NCBI RefSeq assembly: GCF_901709675.1
Contig: NC_051104.1
Location: 1,799,001 to 1,863,000, forward strand
Length of the DNA: 64,000 bases
DNA from: Syngnathus acus
Lineage: Eukaryota; Chordata; Actinopteri; Syngnathiformes; Syngnathidae
Direction: 5' to 3'
Part shown: piece after piece, positions 49,562 through 64,000 of the stretch
Layout: each line of letters opens with the position of its first letter
Position numbering within the stretch: the stretch's first letter is position 1
Notes under the pieces: model-generated
Database searches by the model: none
Seen by the model: the letters and a program-made list of their open reading frames with translations, nothing else
Told to the model about the DNA's origin: nothing
Made by a program: the position numbers and the translations under genes

Positions 49562-51282
49562 TCAGTCCAGGGCCAATAGCGGAGTGCTGGTGTCTCTGTC
49601 CGTCTGTCGCAGCGTGGCGGGATTGACCACCGACTGAGACCTGTAGCACATAAACGTCACATTGTAGTCAGGTCCATCATCAGATGGCGGTAAAGCACTA
49701 CTTTGGTCCAAATGAAACGCCTCACATTAACATAGTTCCTTGACACAAGGAGGCAATAAAAGGGCGAGTTGTTGCATGGAGTGCCCTCACCTCTTCATGA
49801 GCTCCTTGTCCGCACCTCCCCCGCAGTTCTCTCGGACGTGCAGGGCGTCATAGGTGAGTGTGTACTCGGTTTCGTCCATATAGTCAGGACCCAGCAGGGT
49901 GCGCGCCCACATACCCATGTCGTACGGCGGAAGCGTACCCCCGAACTCGGACGGCAGACACTCGGGCTGAATGAGCTGATGGAGCGAGTTCAGGTTGTTT
50001 CCGTGGAGAAAAATCTGTGCCGTAGAATACCACAGAAGAAGATTACATATATGGACAGCTATCTAGCTAGCTAGCGAGATGAATGGCAAGCAGAGAAGAA
50101 AGAGAAAGAGAAGGGGGCGTTTGCATTCACCCGTTTCCTGGTTTTGTCTTTGAGGAAAGGCTTGATGATGGTGAACATGGCGTAAATGTACCACGGCTGG
50201 TTGACAAAATGGATCCCTCCGAAACGGGCCGGGAAGCTGTCCTGAGGAAAATGGCACATTTTGTTGGAAATTGTAAAAAAGTCAATCAGGTCTACTTTTG
50301 TCTAAACGAAGCGGCGCTCGGCGTCTGACCTGCAGGCCTTCGATGGCTAGCTTGAGGATGTTGGGCGTGAGTTTGGAGGCCTGCTTGAAGGAAAAGTTGC
50401 TCCAGTCAATGATGAGCACAAAGCCGTTGATTTGCAGCTCGGGCTTCTCAATCAGAACCTCCAGCGAGAGAAGGATGGCCCGCAAGATGTCTGTGAACGA
50501 GTTCCTGGACAATGGAAAGCCCGGACCGCCATTGAGTCCACATCCTTCAAGTCCTGATCAAGAGTGAACTAGGACAATCTTTGTCCTCAACAAACTTGAT
50601 GAAATAATTTTTAAATATTACAATGTGGATGTAAATTTAGATAATAAGCTAATGAAAAGTTTGTCTGTTTTTTAAAGTTCAAGAATGTGAATGTCATGTT
50701 GCCATGACGATGCGTTGACCTGCTCTGGTCCCAGTTGGAGGCAAAAAGGATGAGGATCTTTCGGCCGTGTTGGTCTGGGTTCTCCAGAACGCCTGGGAAG
50801 CCGTCCATCAACGCTCGCTTGATGCCGGGGTCGTCCACCTGACACACACACACACACAGATTACACTTCCTTTTCATGACCACCTTGTTATTTTGGAGAC
50901 AAAACAGCATCCCGTTTGGAAAAGGTGTGCGCATGGACCTTGAAGCTCTGGAACATGTCGAGGTTCTGCTGTCGGAACTGAAAGTATTGCGCTAGCAGCC
51001 GGAATGTCTCCACCGGGTCAAACTTGCGCGCTCGGAGGAAGCGAAGGATGAAGTCGTCGTCTGTACGCAAGAAGCCGATGTCTGGACGAGTCACGATCAT
51101 GTCACGCACCTTGCCGTGGTGAAAACACGCAAGGGTCAAATGTCAGAGCACATAGGGACAAATAAGGGAGTGGTCACCAGTACCTGTTGTATGTTCTGGT
51201 GTAGGGTGTTGGGGTTTTCGTTGAGCTCAAGCCGAGCCTTCTCGGTGACGTCGGCGCTGAGGCTCGCCAGGAGCTGTGACAT
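49562..51282 (-). CDS. clvs1: Clavesin-1, CRAL-TRIO lipid-binding protein
   Basis: Sec14-family protein of clathrin-coated and endosomal membranes in neurons; clavesins bind PtdIns(3,5)P2. Seven minus-strand exons: 51282–51184, 51109–50939, 50838–50720, 50504–50330, 50241–50131, 50014–49791 and 49640–49562. Together they are 978 nt (325 aa). The start [20 protein letters not shown] is followed by the CRAL-TRIO N-domain ([19 protein letters not shown]), the lipid-exchange domain ([40 protein letters not shown]) and the C-terminal KRSQSVV … [25 protein letters not shown] favours clavesin-1 over clavesin-2. It is shorter than human CLVS1 (354 aa) by the N-terminal extension. The neighbour asph is shared with human 8q12. 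Confidence 0.96.
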
Positions 51283-51628
51283 CCTGTCAGCGTTTTGGTG
51301 TTAACGAGTGCTCACTGTCAGCACACACGCCTCATCTGACTGCTCAACCAATCAAATCAGCCGCCACGGGTGATGTCATCCACAATGGTTCCGATGCTGC
51401 TTACGGTGCATCCCTCCTGTGGCGTGCTGTCATGGCGGCGAACATTTTCACATCATGGGCCACTAGTGATGTCTGTTGCAGGTTCAAAGGTCAGTTAAGG
51501 CAGCTTGGTCTGCTGGTTCTGACAAACAGACAAAACAATATTATATTTTACATTATATATCAATACTACAATACTCGTGCTGTATGCTGGTCATAATGTA
51601 CAGCTAAGCTCCAACATATGATGCAAGA

Positions 51629-51669
<41 letters not shown>

Positions 51670-52800
51670 ATATATATATATATATTATCTATGTGTATAT
51701 ATATATATTATCTATGTGTATATATATATACACATTATGTATGTGTGTGTCTATATATATATACGTATATATACATACAATACATAATGTTTTGTATATA
51801 TTGTAGTAAGTGTGAATAAATGATATTTATGAATATAAATATAAAATATTACTGATAGAATTAGGTGTGTTGTGTGTCGTTGGTCTGAGCGCCTCCGGCC
51901 CTTCTAAGCTGGTCCTGATGCTGAGGACGCTGTCGGCCATCACACAAAACAACAAGAAGAAGGAATAAGCGTGGGGAGAATCCAAGAAGACAAAAACAAA
52001 AAAACGAAAAATAAACAAAGATTAAATGTTAATTTCCGACGTCCCCGCTGACATGTGAACGTTCGATGAGGGAGAAAAAATGTGCGGAGAAAACGTCAGG
52101 ATCAGGATGCTCTAATTTAGCGTCCTATTCTTTCGCGACATAACACTTCCGGTATACACTTTCACAAGAAAGTCCTCCGTTGATGAAAACTTAAAATTCA
52201 ATGTCAGCCTGTCTATCTATCGATATATCTATTGATGATCAATCTATCCTTAGTCCAGATGCCTAATTGAAATTTATTTGGAAGGTTTCTGTATCTGCAG
52301 TACACTGTACTGTAAAATTCAAGCGGTTTACTGACGTCATCGATTGGAACGTTTATAATGACGGTGACGCATTTCCGGTTGATCAAAGGTTCTTTTAATT
52401 CGCAGCACACTTGGTGGCTAGGTCATTTACTAACCATTTAATCAACTTTTTACAAGTAGTCTTTTTTTTTAATCACACACACATTCACACCGTCATACGC
52501 GGTAATTGAACTCACAGTGTCGGCACACAAGACAGGCAAGTGTACCCCTACCTACGCCATCAGCGACTCCCGCAAGTCGTCTTTTAAGCGTCTCACGGTG
52601 TTTTCCAAAACTTTCGTTTGCTTGTCACGACCTGCTTTGATTTGATTTGTTTATTTCGGTAAGTACATAAACAACACACTTATTACAGATTCCTTGGTTC
52701 TTTTGTTGTGTTAATTTCACTTTTTGTTGACCCACCTAGCTTCGCAGTTATCCACTTAGCTTCGCAGTTAGCCACCTTCAATCGAACCGCAAATCAAATC
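51283..52800. other. clvs1–riok3 head-to-head interval
   Basis: About 1.5 kb between the two start codons, probably holding both promoters and 5' UTRs. It contains the long TA microsatellite and, at 52040–52170 and 52380–52560, less repetitive sequence that could be promoter DNA. No TATA box or defined element could be assigned and no coding exon is seen. Confidence 0.5.
51630..51780. repeat. (TA)n microsatellite complex
   Basis: TATATA runs with TATGTGTA and TATCTATG interruptions over about 150 bases. Confidence 0.95.
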
Positions 52801-55800
52801 ATGGATCAAAGTGGAGTCACTGCTCACAAACCTAAGGTAAGCCCGTGTTTGGAATTTATAGTTTTAGGTGAGCTGTCGGATAGCCAGTTAGCTTTTTAAA
52901 AGGAAACCAATGTGAACCAACAAATTGTTGTCAGTATGGCCTCCGCCGATGACGTCACCCTTATTTTTAACGCTTGGTTACTGTACGACGTCTTCGACAC
53001 TTTTTTTGTCCACCTTTGACATTTTGCCGGTGCATCTTGATTTGGCTGGAGCATACGTCAACAGAGGCTAAGGTTGAACTTCTTACTCAGCCTTTTCCCT
53101 GACTGACAGCAGAGAACTGGTCGTCTTTCCAACGTAAAAGTGCGGATCTGTGTTTCCTTGCAGAGCCCGTGGGGCATGACGGCGACAGTGCCGGCCGTGT
53201 CGGGCTCCTCGCTGGCGGATGTGATGAGCGAGCAGCTGGCCAGACAGCTGGAAGAAGAAAATCACAACTTTGGCTGCCTCACTGAGTGAGTTGGCAAATA
53301 GCATACGTTACACACGTCATACGTTCTTGATCAATACTACTGGACATGCTACAATGATTAGCATCTTGATGATAAAGCCAAATCGCGTCTGTGTTTGTGC
53401 TATATTAAGAAATAGTTTCAATCCAAACATGGTAGCCATACATAGTACGACAGTACCTAGTTACGAGACGGTCTTTGTCAGTCTGTCTTATACTGCCCTC
53501 TGGTGGCTAAAAAGGTTAGAGCAGGAGATGCATCACAATGGCGGCGGCTTGCTGTCCAAAATAACATCGTATTTGTTCAGCTCATCAGGTGTTTGGCTGA
53601 GCGACGACTCTGCCGAAACGACCAGTGACCTGATGCTGGCTCAGATGCTTCAGATGCAGTATGACCGAGAGTTTGATGACCAGCTGCGTCGAGAGGAGAG
53701 GAAGTTCAACGGAGGCAGCAAAGGTAGCGGTGGCCTCTTAGCAGCAAACATTCCAGTTTGGATAAAGCCAACTTGATTGGTTCCAGCGCAAGTAATTCAT
53801 ATGAAGCTTGCACAGAAAAAGTGGTTCAACAATTTAGTTAAACTGGTCAATTGTGTGTGTTTGTGTAGTCTCCATCTCCTTCGAGAATTACCGCAAGGTT
53901 CATCCTTACGAGGACAGCGACAGTTCTGAGGACGAGGTGGACTGGCAGGACACCAGGGATGACCCCTACAGGGCAGGTAGCGCCACTGCAATGCTACGGA
54001 TACCTCTGGAGTGTACATTATGCGCACTATGTTTGATTTTGTTTTTTGCCAGCCAAGCCTCAGACCGCGCCCAGGAGAGGTTTTGCCGGGAAAGGCAAAA
54101 ACATCACAACCAAACACGATGCGGTGATGTGTGGCAGGAAGAACACGGCACGCATGGACAACGTATGGCACGGTTTGTTAACACAACACACACCAAACAA
54201 ACAAAACAGATGGATTGTTGTGTGTGTCCAGTTTGCTCCTGGGGTGCAAGTGGGTGACGGTCTGGGCATGGACCTGAAATTATCCAACCAGGTGTTCAAC
54301 TCCCTGAAGCAGCACTGCGTTAGCGAGCAGCGCCGGAGCGCCAAACTGCACGAAAAGAAAGAACACTCCACGGCCGTGAGTCCCCCGCCACAAACCGGCC
54401 ACCGTTTGTGTTGCGTCTGAACGGCTCCGCCTCACGGTTCAGGAGCAAGCGGTGGATCCCCGCACTCGTCTGCTGATGTACAAGATGGTCAACGCCGGCG
54501 TGTTGGAGAGCATCAACGGCTGCATCAGCACCGGGAAGGAGTCGGTGGTCTTCCACGCCAACGGAGGAAGGTGAGACGCCTTTGCGTGCACTCCCGCCTC
54601 GTACATGTTGAACATTTGTGCGCGTTTGTGCGTGCGTAGCCTGGAGGAGCAGCCTGTCCCGGACGAGGTGGTCCTGAAGGTGTTCAAGACCACCTTGAAC
54701 GAGTTCAAGAACAGAGACCGTTACATCAAAGACGACTACCGCTTCATCGACCGCTTCACCAAACTCAACCCTCGCAAGATTATTCGCTTGTGGGCCGAGA
54801 AGGAGATGCACAACCTCAGCAGGTCGTTTCCTATTACCGATATCAAAGTGTTCAGACAATTTAACATATCAAATTTAGCATCTCAAAAAAGTCTTCCTTA
54901 ATCAGTCTAAAGTCGAGTAGCACAAAACGGCCACCGGGGGCAGCCTTTTTGAATAAGCGTTTTCATGTATCCCATGTACAGTCGTGACAAACACTCTCAA
55001 ATTGCAAGTTCCATAACCATGTGAAAACATGTTTTTCTCATATTCTTGCGTTTTTTGTAAGTATTGAAAATGGTTTTTCCCCCCTCATATTCTTGTGTTT
55101 TTTGTAAGTACTGATTGATTATTTTTTTAAATGTGAGGAATAATACACAAAACACATGAATTTTGGTTTGCCAGGATGAGGAAAGCAGAGATTCCTTGTC
55201 CGGACGTGGTGGTGTTGCGCAAACATATCCTGGTGATGTCATTCATTGGACAAGATCACGTCCCTGCGCCCAAGCTCAAGGATGTGATGTTAAGCTCTGA
55301 CGACATGAAGAAGGCCTTCCACCAGGTCTTAGAAGTATGTATCCATGCACACACACTAACATACATGTGGACACACACTCTTCTAATGTTGAGGCTTGTG
55401 TGTGTAGATGATGCAGAAGCTGTATAAGGAGTGTCATCTGATCCATGCTGACCTCAGCGAGTACAACATGTTGTGGCATCAAGGAAAGGTAACTTTGGTT
55501 TTCTTCCCTTTGTCCTTTTTTTTCCCCCATATTTCAATTTTGTCTATTTTTTCTTAGTTATCTTGTTAATGTTGTCTTTTATTTTTCTTCCCTTTCTCCC
55601 TAAACCTTTGCCATGTTTGTTGCAGGTGTGGTTGATCGACGTCAGTCAGTCGGTGGAGCCCACGCACCCTCACGGCCTGGAGTTCCTCTTCCGAGACTGC
55701 AGGAATGTTTCCACGGTAACAATACACATGCACTATTGTTTCTGTGTGACACACACACACGTGACTTTTTTTGTACGCGCGTTTGTGTAGTTCTTCCAGA

Positions 55801-56221
55801 AGCGAGGAGTGAGCGAGGCGCTCAGCATCTTCGAGCTTTTCAACGCCGTGTCAGGACTCGACATTCCCATTGGTGCGGAGAATGAGGCAGAGTTTGTTGC
55901 TGAGGTAACTTGCACCCATTTTCACGCACTCTCGCAATTCTCTGTGAGAAAATGTGAAAAAAAGTATCTAATGTGAGGGTATTTTTAAGTTAAGTTCTTT
56001 TGTTAGTTGAATTACATGTGATGGCACGTGTGGGTAGACTGTACTTAAATATGGCGTGGTCCTGCTTTGCTGTGTTTCAGATCGTAGCATTGGAGAAGAG
56101 GAATGAGGACCACGTGCAGCGGCGAGGAAAGAAAACGTTTGCTCTGGCGTCCACAGATGACGAAGAGGAGGAAGAAAAACAAGAGGCCGACCCTCCTTTA
56201 CGGACGGACGTGGACGACTAG
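52801..56221 (+). CDS. riok3: Serine/threonine-protein kinase RIO3
   Basis: Atypical RIO-family kinase; human RIOK3 acts in 40S pre-ribosome maturation and in innate signalling. Thirteen exons: 52801–52836, 53164–53285, 53602–53723, 53869–53976, 54053–54162, 54232–54375, 54443–54570, 54640–54822, 55175–55334, 55408–55488, 55626–55715, 55791–55904 and 56081–56221; total 1539 nt, 512 aa (human 519). The N-terminal half has SSLADVMSEQLARQLEEE and HPYEDSDSSEDEVDWQDTRD. The kinase has the nucleotide loop GCISTGKESVVFHA, the Lys of VLKVFKTTLNEF, the catalytic loop LIHADLSEYNMLW and the metal loop VWLIDVSQSVEPTHPHGLEF. The tail is acidic. The acceptor of exon 3 (ttggctgag at 53601) was chosen because the nearer catcag breaks phase; this junction is the least certain. 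Confidence 0.96.
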
Positions 56222-56613
56222 TTCAGTGTTCGTCCGTTAAATGGCCCTTGCGGGTCCCCCTCGCTTCTTCTCGCCGCCACAATGACGACGATGTGAGAGA
56301 AAAATGGCTCCGCCCACAGACGGCCCCCACCGCACCTTTGTCTGGATGCTGCTTATTTTGACACCCTGCGCTGAGGAAGCTTATCTTGTCTTCACACTTG
56401 GTTGTGTGATGTGCATTTGGGGGCTGCTGTGTGTTTTGTTTGAGGGTGAGGATGATGAGGATGAAGACAAAGTGTGTATGGAAGAGATACACACAGAGTT
56501 GTTGTCTGTGGGACGAATGAAATTAGTGCTCGTTTCATTTGTCACTCCTGTCTTTGGTTATCACTTTTACTGGCAGGCATGCCAACTTCTTGCCTTGTCC
56601 TCAAAAATGAAAC

Positions 56614-56619
56614 ATTAAA
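56614..56619 (+). terminator. ATTAAA polyadenylation signal for riok3 (candidate)
   Basis: About 390 bp after the riok3 stop codon. Confidence 0.5.
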
Positions 56620-56965
56620 GGATGAACACAAATTAAATCAGAATAGCACCCAGTCTGTGGTACATTCTCACCCAAAAACCTTTATACGTCATTTGTTTAC
56701 AGAAAAAAAGCCTTACTATACATTTTTCCTACATAAAAAAACTTACTATTAATTTTTTATGAAAAAAGCCTTAATGTAGATGGTCATTTTTTTTAAAAAG
56801 AAAACAAGCCTAATTAAACAATTATAGGGTTTAAAAGTACAATTTTAATATTGGATTAAGGTTTCTTAGTAGCGTTATGACCTCAGGGTGGGCCTTCAGT
56901 GTCGACTTGCAGTGGGCAGCAGCACCAATACAAAGTTGGACAATGCTTACGAAACCTTTGAGTCG

Positions 56966-56971
56966 TTTATT
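56966..56971 (-). terminator. AATAAA polyadenylation signal for cul1 (candidate)
   Basis: Minus-strand hexamer about 410 bp after the cul1 stop codon. Confidence 0.5.
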
Positions 56972-57382
56972 TCTCACACATTTAGAAAATGAAGCACACT
57001 ATACAAACGTCCTGCGCGAGAGAAGCTGGAACATGCAGAAACCTTTGGATATGGCTCTCGGATTGGCTGAATGCTTGCCATGAGAACGAGGCATTCTTCC
57101 TCTTAAACTCTGGGCCTATTTACAACGTGCGCAGGTGGTGGTGGGGGGGCTTGGGGGGGGGTCATGTGTTTAGTTCCTTCATGACAGGCAGGAGAGCCCA
57201 GAGTTCAGCCTCCAGTCGGCAGGCAGATGCTCAGCAGCTCTGGTGTGGCACACGCACGTACGCACGCGCAACGATTCGCCACACATCATGAGCCAAACTT
57301 TGTTACTCACAGAAGAAAAACAAGAACACACAAAAAATAAAACTGAGGCAATGTGAGGGGGTGTGTGTGTGTTGGGGGAGTC

Positions 57383-64000
<6,618 letters not shown>

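Larger units (their letters stand above)
56222..57382. other. riok3–cul1 convergent 3' interval
   Basis: Tail-to-tail 3' UTRs. ATTAAA at 56614–56619 (plus) is a candidate end for riok3; TTTATT at 56966–56971 (minus AATAAA) is a candidate end for cul1. No further gene is seen. Confidence 0.6.

Noticed and set aside
53270-53601. riok3 reading through 53285 or using the acceptor at about 53588
   Set aside because: The catcag acceptor gives a stop in phase 2; the acceptor at 53601 keeps the family sequence TSDLMLAQMLQM in frame.

Overview
The window is vertebrate nuclear DNA, almost certainly from a teleost fish. It holds intron-rich genes with GT–AG introns (many of them 57–100 bp), long TG/CA microsatellites, hAT-type transposons, a tRNA-derived SINE and LINE fragments of kinds common in fish. 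No bacterial, viral or plastid genes were seen. All gene models below were built by hand by matching exon phases and splice sites to known protein families. Each of the five main models sums to an uninterrupted reading frame.

Layout. (1) 1–2388: upstream flank of the first gene. (2) 2431–31941 (+): a voltage-gated sodium channel alpha subunit, closest to the Nav1.5/SCN5A group, with 30 coding exons plus one mutually exclusive exon copy, about 2007 aa. (3) 31942–37942: 3' UTR and intergenic DNA with a palindromic hAT MITE, a degenerate minisatellite, and a 1.6-kb hAT element that contains a nested solo-LTR-like insert. (4) 37943–47672 (+): asph (aspartyl/asparaginyl beta-hydroxylase locus), with alternative last exons for a short junctate-like form and for a junctin-like form with a very long charged helix. 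(5) 49562–51282 (–): clvs1 (clavesin-1). (6) 52801–56221 (+): riok3 (atypical RIO kinase 3). (7) 57383–61534 (–): cul1 (cullin-1). (8) 61535–64000: 5' flank of cul1.

asph and clvs1 are also neighbours in human 8q12, so that pair looks like old synteny. The sodium channel and asph join a muscle/heart excitation–calcium theme (surface Na+ current; junctional SR proteins), but nothing in the sequence shows co-regulation. asph/clvs1 and riok3/cul1 are tail-to-tail; clvs1/riok3 are head-to-head with about 1.5 kb between start codons.

Most notable: an approximately 320-residue Glu/Lys/Arg helix encoded by one alternative terminal exon of asph; eighteen consecutive phase-1 symmetric exons in asph; a 101-bp triplication across the catalytic exon of asph; a 57-bp stop-free, frame-preserving intron beside the sodium-channel selectivity filter; two apparently extra introns in the channel gene; and repeated use of UG-repeat 3' splice sites in all five genes.
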